Positions 17,054-25,635 of a stretch of DNA of 64,000 nucleotides are shown here, in pieces. The position numbers and the translations under genes were made by a program. The notes beneath the pieces are model-generated. The model was not told the origin of the DNA. It did no database searches and saw only the letters and a list, made by a program, of their open reading frames with translations. Position 1 is the stretch's first letter, and the number at the start of each line of letters is the position of its first letter. The DNA is from Corynebacterium sanguinis. Lineage in GTDB: Bacteria; Actinomycetota; Actinomycetes; Mycobacteriales; Mycobacteriaceae. The DNA is taken from NCBI RefSeq assembly GCF_007641235.1, contig NZ_CP038157.1:62001-126000 (forward strand), given 5' to 3'.

Positions 17054-18190
17054 ATGCGCATCGCCCTGTTCACGGAGGTTTTCCTCCCCAAGATCGACGG
17101 CATTGTCACCCGCGTGACCCGCACGCTCGATCAGCTGGCAGAGCTTGGCCACGAGGTGCTCATTTTCGCCCCCGGCAAGGCGCCCGCCAGCTACGCCGGT
17201 TTCGAGGTCGTGCGCATGCCCTCCGTCCCCTTTTGGCCGATCTACCCGGAGATTCAGGTCGGTCTGCCGACCCCGGGGGTGTTCCGCCGCCTCAAGGAGT
17301 TCAACCCGGACGTGGTCCACGTGGTCAACCCGATGTGGCTGGCCGGGGCGGCGGCGCTCGTCGCCGAGCGGATGGGGCTGCCGATCCTGGGGTCCTTTCA
17401 CACCGACGTGCCCGAGTACACGGTTCGCCTCGGCGCGGGGTGGCTGGCCGGGCCGTCGAAGTGGGGCATCCGCCAGTTTCACGGCAGGGCGCAGGTCAAC
17501 CTGGTCACCTCCGCGCCAATGCTGGACAAGGCCGCCGAGTACCGCATTGGCAACGTCGACGTCTGGCCGAAGGCAGTGGACACGCAGAGCTTCAGCCCGG
17601 ACAAGCGCACCCGAGAGATGCGCTCGCGGCTTAGCGACGGCCACCCCGACGCCCCCCTTGTCACCTACATCGGCCGGATTTCTGCCGAGAAGTCGACCGA
17701 GCGCACGCTCGGCATCATGGAGGCGGTGCGCAAGTCGGTCCCCGACGCCCGCCTCGCGCTGATCGGCGCCGGGCCGCAGCTCGACCAGCTGCGCCGCACG
17801 ATGGACCGCGACTGGGTTACCTTCACGGGCTACCTCTCCGGCGACGAGTTGCACAAGGCGTACGCTTCGGGCGACGCGCTGATCTTCCCCTCGACGACGG
17901 AGACGCTGGGGTTCGCGGCGCTTGAGGCCTTCGCTTCGGGCGTGCCGGTTGTCGGCGCTCACGCGGGCGGTCTGCCCTACGTCATCGACGACGGCGTCAC
18001 CGGGTTCCTGGTTGATCCTGGGGAGCCGGATGAGCGCTGGGCCCGCCCTATCATCGAGCTGTTGACGCGGCCTGAACTGCGAGAGTACATGTCGGGCGCG
18101 GCGCGCGAGGAGGCGCTGAAGTGGTCGTGGCGCACGGCGACGGAGCGCCTGGTGGAGTTCTATGAGGAAGCGCGGGCGTCGAAAAGTTAG
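17054..18190 (+). CDS. sqdX: GT4 glycosyltransferase, probable sulfoquinovosyltransferase
   Basis: Retaining glycosyltransferase of 378 residues in the GT-B fold. It opens with MRIALFTEVFLPKIDGIVTRV, which is close to SqdX/SQD2, and has the GT4 nucleotide-sugar region IGRISAEKSTER, IGAGPQ and FPSTTETLGFAALEA with the E-x7-E pair. SqdX moves sulfoquinovose from UDP-sulfoquinovose to diacylglycerol at the membrane. Corynebacterial phospholipid mannosyltransferases (MgtA/PimB group) are related, so family membership alone does not fix the donor. Direct abutment to sqdB (TAG-ATG, no gap) is the main reason for this assignment. Confidence 0.72.
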   Translation: MRIALFTEVFLPKIDGIVTRVTRTLDQLAELGHEVLIFAPGKAPASYAGFEVVRMPSVPFWPIYPEIQVGLPTPGVFRRLKEFNPDVVHVVNPMWLAGAAALVAERMGLPILGSFHTDVPEYTVRLGAGWLAGPSKWGIRQFHGRAQVNLVTSAPMLDKAAEYRIGNVDVWPKAVDTQSFSPDKRTREMRSRLSDGHPDAPLVTYIGRISAEKSTERTLGIMEAVRKSVPDARLALIGAGPQLDQLRRTMDRDWVTFTGYLSGDELHKAYASGDALIFPSTTETLGFAALEAFASGVPVVGAHAGGLPYVIDDGVTGFLVDPGEPDERWARPIIELLTRPELREYMSGAAREEALKWSWRTATERLVEFYEEARASKS

Positions 18191-18239
18191 CAGCGCTTGA
18201 GTTTTGCGTCTCGGCGCGGGCTATGTTGTTATTGCCGAC

Positions 18240-18653
18240 ATGACAACATTTAGAGATATTTACTTGCTCGTGGCCCGCATTCTGCTCGGTGTCGTCCTCA
18301 TCGCCCACGGCTGGCAGAAGTTCAACGAATGGACCCTACCCGGCACCGCCGAGGCGTTCGCCGGCATGGGCGTGCCGCTGCCTGAGGTCACCAGCGCGAT
18401 CGCCGCGATCGTCGAACTTGTCGGCGGCCTGCTCATCATCGCCGGCGCGTTTACGCCCATCGTGGGCGTGATCGTGGCCCTGCAGATGCTCGGTGCCTAC
18501 TTCTTCGCTCACATGGGCAACGGCGTGTTCGTGGACAACGGCGGCTTCGAGCTCGTCGGCGTCATCGCCGCCGCATCCCTGGCGCTTGCCGGCGCCGGCG
18601 CGGGCCGTTTCAGCGCGGATCAGCTAATCGACACCCGCCGCGCGACGCGCTAG
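18240..18653 (+). CDS. DoxX family membrane protein
   Basis: Small membrane protein of 137 residues with four hydrophobic segments. The family pattern is LLVARILLGVVLIAHGWQKF followed by GMGVPLPEV and ELVGGLLIIAGAFTPIVGV. I place the start at the ATG at 18240; a TATGTT hexamer 12 bases before it may be its -10 box. DoxX proteins are linked to thiol and redox homeostasis in mycobacteria, but the activity here is unknown. It is convergent with gapB with a 4-base overlap. A second DoxX protein is at 38767-39174. Confidence 0.85.
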   Translation: MTTFRDIYLLVARILLGVVLIAHGWQKFNEWTLPGTAEAFAGMGVPLPEVTSAIAAIVELVGGLLIIAGAFTPIVGVIVALQMLGAYFFAHMGNGVFVDNGGFELVGVIAAASLALAGAGAGRFSADQLIDTRRATR

Positions 18654-20116
18654 CGAATTTCGCTCGGCTCTTTGCGCGCCGGGAAGATCTCCGGGCGCAC
18701 GCCCGCGATGTCCTCGACGATGCGAACCACCTGGTTGGAGTAACCGTACTCGTTGTCGTACCAGACGTAGAGCACCAGGTGGTTGCCGGAGGCGATCGTC
18801 GCCAGGCCGTCGACCACACCGGCGTGCGTGGAGCCGAGCAGGTCCGTCGAGACGATGTCCGGGGAGTTGATGTAATCAATCTGCTGGCGCAGGCTGGAAT
18901 CGGTGGACACGCGACGCAGGAACTCGTTGACCTCGTCCTTTTCCACCTCTTTTTCCAGCTCGAGGTTGAGCACGGCCATGGACACGTCCGGCGTGGGCAC
19001 GCGGATTGCGTTGCCGGTCAGCTTGCCCTCCAGCTCGGGCAGCGCCTTGGACACGGCCTTGGCGGCGCCGGTTTCGGTGAGCACCATGTTGAGCGCTGCG
19101 GCGCGGCCGCGGCGCGGGCCCTTGTGGTAGTTATCAGCCAGGTTCTGGTCGTTGGTGTAGGCGTGGACCGTCTCCACGTGACCGTGGCGCACGCCGTAGC
19201 GGTCGTTGATCACCTTCAGCACCGGGGTGATGCCGTTGGTCGTGCAGGATGCGGCCGAGATGATGTTGTCCGACTCATCGTTGGTGATGTCGGAGTGGTT
19301 GACGCCGTAGACAATGTTGCGCACATCGCCCTTGCCCGGGGCGGTGAGCAGGGCCTTCTGCACGCCCTTGGACTGAAGGTGCTGGGACAGCCCCGCGCGG
19401 TCGCGCCAGCGACCGGTGTTGTCGACCACGATGGCGTCGTTAATGCCGTAGGCGGTGTAGTCGATCGAGGAGGGGTCGTCCGAGTAGATCATCTGGATGG
19501 CGGTGCCGTTCGCCCAGATGATTTCCTTTTCGTGGTCGACGGTGATGGTGCCGTTGAAGGGGCCGTGGATGGAATCGCGGCGCAGCAGCGAGGCGCGCTT
19601 GACAATGTCGTCGTCGCCCTTCTTGCGTACCACCACCGCGCGCAGGCGCACGCCGCCGTAGGTCGCCTCGCGGGCGACCAGGATGCGCGCGAGCAGGCGG
19701 CCGATGCGGCCGAAGCCGTAGAGCACCACGTCGCGCGGCTCGGTCTGCTTCTCGCCCCCGATCGCGCCGGCGAGCTCCTGCTCGAGGAAGGAACGCAGGT
19801 CCTGGCCCTCGCTGCGCGAGTAGTTCTTCGCCAGGCGGCCCAGGTCGATGGAGCTGGTGCCCAGGTCGAGCTGGACCAGCTCCTTGAGGATCGGCAGGGT
19901 CTCATCCAGCGGAAGCTCGCGCTCGACGACGCGACGTGCGTAGCGGTGCGCCTTGATGATGTCGACGTCAGTGACGCCGACGAGGAGGCGACCATAGATC
20001 GACGTCACCGCGTTGTTCTCGCGGTGCAGCTGGCTGATCAGCGGCAGCATCTCCTGTGCGAGCGTTAGCTTGTGGTTCCAGTCGTTCTGGGTCTCGGTCG
20101 ATGAAGTCGCAGTCAC
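18650..20116 (-). CDS. gapB: Glyceraldehyde-3-phosphate dehydrogenase, GapB type
   Basis: GAPDH of 488 residues, far longer than the usual 330 or so because of an N-terminal extension of about 125 residues. That length and layout match the corynebacterial GapB enzyme, thought to work in the gluconeogenic direction with NADP(H). The Rossmann segment is YGFGRIGRLLARIL, and the catalytic cysteine is in ISAASCTTNGITPVL. Later signatures are NIVYGVNHSD, the HVETVHAYTNDQN loop and WYDNEYGYSNQVV at the C-terminus. The ATG lies close to an A/G-rich ribosome binding site (AAAAGGAAGC). It follows the 3-hydroxyisobutyryl-CoA hydrolase gene after 122 bases. Confidence 0.92.
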   Translation of the reverse strand: MTATSSTETQNDWNHKLTLAQEMLPLISQLHRENNAVTSIYGRLLVGVTDVDIIKAHRYARRVVERELPLDETLPILKELVQLDLGTSSIDLGRLAKNYSRSEGQDLRSFLEQELAGAIGGEKQTEPRDVVLYGFGRIGRLLARILVAREATYGGVRLRAVVVRKKGDDDIVKRASLLRRDSIHGPFNGTITVDHEKEIIWANGTAIQMIYSDDPSSIDYTAYGINDAIVVDNTGRWRDRAGLSQHLQSKGVQKALLTAPGKGDVRNIVYGVNHSDITNDESDNIISAASCTTNGITPVLKVINDRYGVRHGHVETVHAYTNDQNLADNYHKGPRRGRAAALNMVLTETGAAKAVSKALPELEGKLTGNAIRVPTPDVSMAVLNLELEKEVEKDEVNEFLRRVSTDSSLRQQIDYINSPDIVSTDLLGSTHAGVVDGLATIASGNHLVLYVWYDNEYGYSNQVVRIVEDIAGVRPEIFPARKEPSEIR

Positions 20117-20238
20117 GGCACGCTTCCTTTTGTGTTACTCGGGTACGGGTTTTGCCAATTTATGTGCGCAAACGGGGGTGCGCATACGCCCCCATCCTAG
20201 CGATTCGGACATTTGAAGACCGGCTTTACCCCTGTTTG

Positions 20239-21237
20239 TTACCCCACATGGCGCAGCGCGTTGCGGTAGAGCTCGGGTTCGCGTGGTTCGGCGAAGTCCG
20301 CGTCGTTGGTTTTGTCGAGCAGCACCGCGCGCACGCCCTCAGCGAAATCGGGCTCGCGGCACATCACGGCGGCCAAGGCACGCTCGTTCTCGAGCGACTG
20401 CGCGAGGTCGAGCGATGAGTTCGCCGCCATCAGCTCGGACGCGGCAACCAGCGCGCTCGGCGACGCCTGCGCGGTGAGTTTCTCCACGAGCTGCGCGAGC
20501 TCTGGCGGGGCCGAATCCAACCGCTGCGAAATCTCCGGCCACGAGCCGACGAACACGCCCTCCACTGCGTCGAACCAACGCGCCAGCTCGGAATCGCCCG
20601 CTGGAAGGGAAACCTCGTCGAGCACGCCCAGGCCCTCGGCCGCGATGCGCTCGACGAGACCGTCGAGGCTGGCCACCTTGTGCGTCGCCAAGCCGGTGGC
20701 GAGCATGTCGTCGGCGCTGAGCCTGTATCCGGTCAGGGCGAGGAAGGTGCCGAGCGCGGCGGAGGGGCGCTTCGGCAGGTTCTGCAGCCTGTGGCTCATG
20801 CCGACATCGGTGATAAAGCCGATATTCATCTCCGGCATCGAGGCGAAGGCGTCCTCCGTGACCACCAGGTGCGAACCGTGGGCGGACACGCCCAGCCCGC
20901 CGCCCATGATCACGCCGTTGACGAGCGCGATGTAGGGCTTGGGGTAGTTGGCAATGGCGAGGTTCATCTCGTACTCGTCGGCGAAGTAGGAATCGACCTC
21001 CTCCGCGCGGCCTTCGACGACACCTTCGCGCGCGGCGCGGACGTCGCCGCCGGCGCAGAAGTGCTTGCCGGAGGAATGGATGATGACTTGCTCAATGGAG
21101 GCGTCGTCACGCCACTGATCGAGCGCGGCGGCGATCAGGCCGACCATCTCGTGGTTCAGTGAGTTCAGGGCTTTGGGTCGGTCGAGGGTGATAACTCCGG
21201 TATGGTGCAACACGGAAGTTTTTACAGGCTGGTTCAT
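20239..21237 (-). CDS. 3-hydroxyisobutyryl-CoA hydrolase / enoyl-CoA hydratase family
   Basis: Crotonase-fold protein of 332 residues, longer than simple hydratases and matching the HIBCH branch. Signatures are ITLDRPKALNSLN, HFCAGGDVRAAREG, VNGVIMGGGLGVSAHGSH and the ASMPEMNIGFITDVGMSHRL segment with the catalytic glutamate. HIBCH releases free 3-hydroxyisobutyrate for MmsB, a step missing from the 3-9 kb operon. The frame stays open far upstream of 21237, but that part is antisense to the HAD gene; homology begins at this ATG. Closely related carnitinyl-CoA or enoyl-CoA enzymes cannot be fully excluded. Confidence 0.83.
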   Translation of the reverse strand: MNQPVKTSVLHHTGVITLDRPKALNSLNHEMVGLIAAALDQWRDDASIEQVIIHSSGKHFCAGGDVRAAREGVVEGRAEEVDSYFADEYEMNLAIANYPKPYIALVNGVIMGGGLGVSAHGSHLVVTEDAFASMPEMNIGFITDVGMSHRLQNLPKRPSAALGTFLALTGYRLSADDMLATGLATHKVASLDGLVERIAAEGLGVLDEVSLPAGDSELARWFDAVEGVFVGSWPEISQRLDSAPPELAQLVEKLTAQASPSALVAASELMAANSSLDLAQSLENERALAAVMCREPDFAEGVRAVLLDKTNDADFAEPREPELYRNALRHVG

Positions 21238-21265
21238 GCAATCCAGTGATACATGAAAGTTGGTC

Positions 21266-22072
21266 ATGACAGCACCCCGTATCGTCGCGCTGGACATGGA
21301 TGGCACGCTCGTCGACTCCTCCGGCACCATTCCCGAGGCGTTTTGGGGGTTGCTGGACCGCGCCCTCGACGCCGGAATCGTCATCGCCCCCGCCTCGGGC
21401 CGCCAGCTGGCCACGCTGCAGCACATGTTCTCGCGCAACGAGCCCGACACCTTCATCGCGGAAAACGGAGCAGTGGTGTGGCACAAGGGCGAGATCGTCT
21501 CCGTCAGCCCGCTCGCGCCTGGGGCCGTGCACCGCCTCGCCGCCGCTCTCGACACCGCCCCGTTTCGTGCCCATGCGGTGCTGTGCAAGCCCGAGATCTC
21601 CTACACCGCGGCTAATACCCCACCCGCAATCCAGGCAGAGGTGGACAAGTACTACCTGGCCAATGTTTGCGCCAGCTCGCTTCTCGACGCCCTGTCCAAC
21701 GACCCGGACGACACCGTCAAGGTCGCCCTCTACGTCGAAACTGACGCCGAGCGCGACGCACTGCCGTGGCTGGGCGAGGTCGTCCCCGAGCTCAACGCGA
21801 CCGTGAGTTCGCACCACTGGATTGACCTGATGGCGCCGGGGGTGAACAAGGGTGTGGCGCTGCGCGCGCTCGCCGAAACCCTCGGTGTCGCCCTTGCGGA
21901 TGCCGCCGCGATCGGCGACTATCTCAACGACTACGCCATGCTCGAGGAAGCGGGCTGGGCCGTGGCGATGGGCAACGCGCACCCGGATCTGAAAGCCATC
22001 GCCGACGAAGTCGTCGGCACCAACGACGAGCACGGGGCGCTCGATCGCATCGAGCGGTGGATCACGTCGTGA
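21266..22072 (+). CDS. HAD-IIB (Cof-type) hydrolase
   Basis: Haloacid dehalogenase-like phosphatase of 268 residues. Motif I is LDMDGTLVDSSG with the nucleophilic aspartate, motif II follows in PASGRQL, and motif III/IV is AIGDYLNDYAML. The long cap between residues 85 and 185 is of the C2 (Cof) type. Such enzymes dephosphorylate sugar phosphates, FMN or similar; the substrate is unknown. The start is the ATG at 21266, divergent from the HIBCH gene. Its stop overlaps the next start (GTGA). Confidence 0.9.
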   Translation: MTAPRIVALDMDGTLVDSSGTIPEAFWGLLDRALDAGIVIAPASGRQLATLQHMFSRNEPDTFIAENGAVVWHKGEIVSVSPLAPGAVHRLAAALDTAPFRAHAVLCKPEISYTAANTPPAIQAEVDKYYLANVCASSLLDALSNDPDDTVKVALYVETDAERDALPWLGEVVPELNATVSSHHWIDLMAPGVNKGVALRALAETLGVALADAAAIGDYLNDYAMLEEAGWAVAMGNAHPDLKAIADEVVGTNDEHGALDRIERWITS

Positions 22073-22635
22073 GCGGGATCGATTTCCACCAAAGCGCCGA
22101 CCTTGTCGCGCCGCAGCTTCTCGGCTGCATCATCGAACTCAATGGGGTGGCCATCCGGCTGACCGAGGTCGAGGCCTACCTCGGCACCGAGGACCCGGCG
22201 GCGCACACCTACCGCGGGAAGACGACGCGCAACGCGGCGATGTTCGGCCCGCCCGGCAGGCTCTACGTCTACTTCTCCTACGGCATCCACTTCAACGGCA
22301 ACATCGTGTGCGCCCCCGAGGGAACCGGGCACGGCTGCCTCATGCGCGGCGGGGAGGTCATCTCCGGCCGCGACACGGCGCTCGGGCGCCGGCAGCGCCC
22401 CGACCGCAAACCCATCCCGGATGAGAACCTCGCCCGCGGGCCGGGCAACCTGGGCCAAGCACTCGGGCTGACGCTAGACGACAACGGCACCCCAGTTATC
22501 CTGCGACCACGCGAGGCGGAGCCGGAGTGGGTCGCGGGGCCGCGCATCGGGATCACCAAAAATGCCGATGCTCCGCTGCGCTTTTACATCCCGGGCGACA
22601 AGACGGTCTCCAGCCCGCGGGGAAGGCGTCGTTAA
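22069..22635 (+). CDS. DNA-3-methyladenine glycosylase (AAG/MPG family)
   Basis: Base-excision repair glycosylase of the mammalian AAG fold, 188 residues from a GTG that overlaps the TGA of the HAD gene. Recognisable parts are LTEVEAYLGTEDPAAHTYRGKTTRNAAMFG with the catalytic glutamate, LYVYFSYGIHFNGNIV, ARGPGNLGQALG and the C-terminal GPRIGI. It excises alkylated purines such as 3-methyladenine. The translational coupling to a HAD phosphatase may simply be corynebacterial gene packing. It is convergent with ppk2, sharing 4 bases. It is unrelated to the Tag enzyme at 39.2 kb, which has the same activity from another fold. Confidence 0.92.
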   Translation: MSGIDFHQSADLVAPQLLGCIIELNGVAIRLTEVEAYLGTEDPAAHTYRGKTTRNAAMFGPPGRLYVYFSYGIHFNGNIVCAPEGTGHGCLMRGGEVISGRDTALGRRQRPDRKPIPDENLARGPGNLGQALGLTLDDNGTPVILRPREAEPEWVAGPRIGITKNADAPLRFYIPGDKTVSSPRGRRR

Positions 22636-23474
22636 GCTTTCTTGCCCTTCTTTTTCTCCTCGAGCGCGGCTGCGGCGTCGGGAACGTAGCGGAACTCCCC
22701 GCGCGGCGGGCGCGTATAGTTCGACGACTCCGGCCGCTGCGGGATCTCCGGCAGGTCCATCGTCAGGTGCTCGTAGGGGATGGTTGACAGAAGGTGCGAG
22801 ATGACGTTGATGCGCGAGCGCTTCTTGTCGTCCGATTCCACCGTGTACCACGGCGCCGACGGGATGTCCGTGTGCACGAACATCTCGTCTTTTGCCCGCG
22901 AGTAGTCCTCCCACCTGTTGATAGACTCCAGATCCATCGGCGAGAGCTTCCAGCGTCGCAGCGGGTCCTCCCGGCGCGACTCGAAACGGGCGTACTGCTC
23001 CTCGTCGGAAACGGAGAACCAGTACTTGCGCAGCATGATCCCGTCCTCGACGAGCAGACGCTCGAAAATCGGCGCCTGGTGCAGGAAGCGGCGGTACTCC
23101 TGCGAGGTGCAGAACCCCATGACCCGCTCGACGCCGGCGCGGTTGTACCAGGAGCGGTCGAAGATCACGATCTCGCCGGCCGCGGGCAGGCGCTCGACGT
23201 AGCGCTGGAAGTACCACTGGGTGCGCTCGCGCTCCGTCGGCTTGGGAAGCGCCTCAATCCGGCAGGTGCGCGGGTTGAGGTACTGGGTGATGCGCTTGAT
23301 CGCCGAACCCTTGCCCGCCGCGTCGCGGCCCTCCATGACAATGACCAGACGCTCGCCGGTGGTGACCACCCAGTGCTGCATCGCCACGAGCTCCGCCTGG
23401 AGGCGCAACAGTTCCTTCTCGTAAGCCTTTTTCGACAGCTTTGGAGGCTTGTTCTGATTGTCGTTCTTAGCCAA
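22632..23474 (-). CDS. ppk2: Polyphosphate kinase 2
   Basis: PPK2 transfers phosphate between polyphosphate and nucleoside di- or monophosphates. The Walker A is MEGRDAAGKGSAIKR, and the family segments are RTCRIEALPKPTERERTQWYFQRYV, IFDRSWYNRAGVERVMGF and LRKYWFSVSDEEQ. The 280 or so residues are a single PPK2 domain, class I by its WYNRAGVERVMGF region. I take TTG at 23474, which has GGAG seven bases upstream and overlaps the monooxygenase stop by 8 bases. ATG at 23495 is an alternative that adds seven residues. The lysine-rich N- and C-termini may bind polyphosphate. Confidence 0.93.
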   Translation of the reverse strand: MAKNDNQNKPPKLSKKAYEKELLRLQAELVAMQHWVVTTGERLVIVMEGRDAAGKGSAIKRITQYLNPRTCRIEALPKPTERERTQWYFQRYVERLPAAGEIVIFDRSWYNRAGVERVMGFCTSQEYRRFLHQAPIFERLLVEDGIMLRKYWFSVSDEEQYARFESRREDPLRRWKLSPMDLESINRWEDYSRAKDEMFVHTDIPSAPWYTVESDDKKRSRINVISHLLSTIPYEHLTMDLPEIPQRPESSNYTRPPRGEFRYVPDAAAALEEKKKGKKA

Positions 23475-23790
23475 CTTTGAACTCCGCCATCTCATCCCAC
23501 TCGGTCTTGCCCTCGATCAGCGTGTTGATGATCTGCGGGGTGCGCTTCAGAATCGTCGGGAAGAGCTCTTGTGCCGCCTTGAAGTGTGGCGAATTCACGT
23601 GCGCCTCGGCGGCGTCATCTTTGAAACCCTCGACGAGGATGTACTCGGACGGGTCCTCTTCGCTGCGGTACCAGTCGAAGAACAGGCAGCCCTCCTCCGC
23701 GCGGGTGGCATCCGTGAACGGGGCGACGAGCTCGCGGAAATTCTCCACGTGCTCGTCCAAGGGGTGGAATATGACGTTGATCAGGATCAT
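23467..23790 (-). CDS. Putative quinol monooxygenase, ABM domain
   Basis: Small ABM-superfamily (dimeric alpha/beta barrel) protein of 107 residues. The characteristic sequence is NFRELVAPFTDATRAEEGCLFFDWYRSEEDPSEYILVEGFKD followed by HVNSPHFK. Members are small quinol or antibiotic monooxygenases, or simply ligand-binding proteins. It has no cofactor-binding motif, as usual for this group. It is the upstream partner of ppk2 by overlap. The physiological substrate is unknown. Confidence 0.8.
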   Translation of the reverse strand: MILINVIFHPLDEHVENFRELVAPFTDATRAEEGCLFFDWYRSEEDPSEYILVEGFKDDAAEAHVNSPHFKAAQELFPTILKRTPQIINTLIEGKTEWDEMAEFKVG

Positions 23791-23800
23791 GGCACCTAGG

Positions 23801-25609
23801 TTACTCGTTGCCGGACTCTAGCTTCTCCCCCAACTCAAGCCACTCCATCTCGTGCGCCTCGCGCTCCTCGCGCGCGTCGTCCAACTCCTTGGTCACCTGC
23901 CCGATCTGCTCGAAATCGGGCGCGTCCGCACTGGAGAGCTCGGCGATGCGTGCCTCCAGCGCACCGACGCGCTCATCGGCCTTGGCGATCTTGCGCTCAA
24001 GCGCGTTCATCTGTTTGCGCAGCTCGCGCTCTTCCTGCGAGGACATTGAGCGCTGCTTGACGACGCCGCCCTTGCCGCCACCCAAGTCAAGTGGGCCGCT
24101 GCTGCCCTCCTCGTGCTGGCGGCGCTGCAGGTACTGCTCAATCCCGCCCGGCAGGTTGGTCAACTCGCCGTCGCCGAACAGCGCGTAGGTGCTATCGGCG
24201 ATGCGCTCGATGAGGTAGCGATCGTGGGAGATCACGACCAGGGTCCCGGCCCAGCCGTCGAGCAGGTCCTCGAGCTCCTGGAGCGTGTCGATGTCGAGGT
24301 CGTTGGTGGGCTCGTCGAGAAGCAGCACGTTGGGCTCGCTCATCAGCACGCGGGTGAGCTGCAGGCGGCGGCGCTCGCCGCCGGAGAGGTCGCCGACCGG
24401 GGTGCGCTGGCGCTTCGGGCTGAACCCGAGCCGCTCGGCGAGCTGAGAGGCGGAGATGTCCTTGCCGCCGAGCTGGATGTAGGTGGCAACGTCCTCTACG
24501 GCGTCGATGACGCGGCGCGTGGGGTCGAGGTCGTCGAGCTCCTGGCGCAACCAGCCGATGCGGGTGGTCTGCCCCTCGACGCGTTTGCCGGCGGCCAGCG
24601 GGTACTCGCCGGCGAGCACGCGCAGCAGCGTGGTCTTGCCGGAGCCGTTGACGCCGACGAGGCCGATGCGCTCGCCCGGCGCGAGGCGCCACGTCAGGTC
24701 GTCCGCCAGCACGCGTCCGTCCGGCGCCTCGATGCGCGCGTCGTGCAGCTCGATGACCACCTTGCCCTGGCGCGCCTTCGAAAACGCCATGAGCTCCACA
24801 GTGTCGCGCGGGGCGGGCACGTTGGCGATCAGCGCCTCGGCCGCTTCGATACGGTAGCGCGGCTTCGACGTGCGCGCCGGGGCGCCGCGGCGCAGCCACG
24901 CGAGCTCCTTGCGCGCGAGGTTGGCGCGGCGCTGCTCGACCGCGTCGGCCTGGCGGGCCCGCTCGGCGCGCGCGAAGGTCCAGTCGTTGTACCCGCCGGC
25001 GTAGACGTCGACGGTGCCGTCGTGGACTTCCCACGTGAGCGTGGCCACCGTGTCCAGGAACCAGCGGTCGTGCGTCACCACCACGACCGCGATTTTGCGG
25101 GCCAGCAGATGCTCGGCGAGCCACTGCACGCCCTCGACGTCAAGGTGGTTGGTCGGCTCGTCGAGCACGACAAGGTCGAGGTCTTGGACTAGGGCGGCGG
25201 CGAGGTTCACGCGCCGGCGCTCCCCGCCCGAGAGCTGCCCCACCGGGGTGTCCAGCCCGAGCTCCACCACCCCGGTGCCTTGCAGCACCTCGCGCACCTT
25301 CGCGTTCGAGGCCCACTGGTAGGTGGCGACACCGAGCGGTTCGACAACGGCCTCACCGATGGTGAGGTTCTCGTCTAGGTCGAAGCGCTGGGTCACCACG
25401 GCCATGCGCAGGTCCGAGTTGTGGGAGACGCGTCCGGCGTCGGGCGCCTCGATTCCGGTGAGGACCTCGAGCAGGGTGGTTTTGCCTCCGCCGTTGACGC
25501 CGACGATGCCGATGCGGTCGCCGGTTTGCACGCCGAGCGACACGCCGTCCAGCAGGGTCTTTAGCCCCCAGGACTTGGAGACGTTTTCGAGGTTGATCAG
25601 GTTCGCCAT
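23801..25609 (-). CDS. ABC-F family ATPase (Uup-like)
   Basis: Soluble ATPase of 602 residues with two ABC domains and no membrane part. First domain: Walker A GVNGGGKTT, signature LSGGERRRVNLA, Walker B LVVLDEPTNHLD. Second domain: GVNGSGKTT, LSGGERRRLQLT and LLLDEPTNDLD. The linker between them carries the arginine-rich segment typical of ABC-F proteins. The C-terminal 75 residues (from about residue 525) form a charged coiled coil, as in Uup. ABC-F proteins act on ribosomes, and Uup-type members also affect DNA branch structures. Antibiotic-resistance ABC-Fs share the fold, but the coiled-coil tail favours Uup. Confidence 0.9.
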   Translation of the reverse strand: MANLINLENVSKSWGLKTLLDGVSLGVQTGDRIGIVGVNGGGKTTLLEVLTGIEAPDAGRVSHNSDLRMAVVTQRFDLDENLTIGEAVVEPLGVATYQWASNAKVREVLQGTGVVELGLDTPVGQLSGGERRRVNLAAALVQDLDLVVLDEPTNHLDVEGVQWLAEHLLARKIAVVVVTHDRWFLDTVATLTWEVHDGTVDVYAGGYNDWTFARAERARQADAVEQRRANLARKELAWLRRGAPARTSKPRYRIEAAEALIANVPAPRDTVELMAFSKARQGKVVIELHDARIEAPDGRVLADDLTWRLAPGERIGLVGVNGSGKTTLLRVLAGEYPLAAGKRVEGQTTRIGWLRQELDDLDPTRRVIDAVEDVATYIQLGGKDISASQLAERLGFSPKRQRTPVGDLSGGERRRLQLTRVLMSEPNVLLLDEPTNDLDIDTLQELEDLLDGWAGTLVVISHDRYLIERIADSTYALFGDGELTNLPGGIEQYLQRRQHEEGSSGPLDLGGGKGGVVKQRSMSSQEERELRKQMNALERKIAKADERVGALEARIAELSSADAPDFEQIGQVTKELDDAREEREAHEMEWLELGEKLESGNE

Positions 25610-25635
25610 AGGCTGACCAGTCTAGACCACCCCCG

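Noticed and set aside
20117..20238. Riboswitch or attenuator upstream of gapB
   Set aside because: Only a TGCGCA pair and an ordinary promoter region are visible; no terminator/antiterminator structure could be supported.
21238..21588. N-terminal extension of the HIBCH gene
   Set aside because: It lies antisense to the HAD gene and shows no crotonase similarity.
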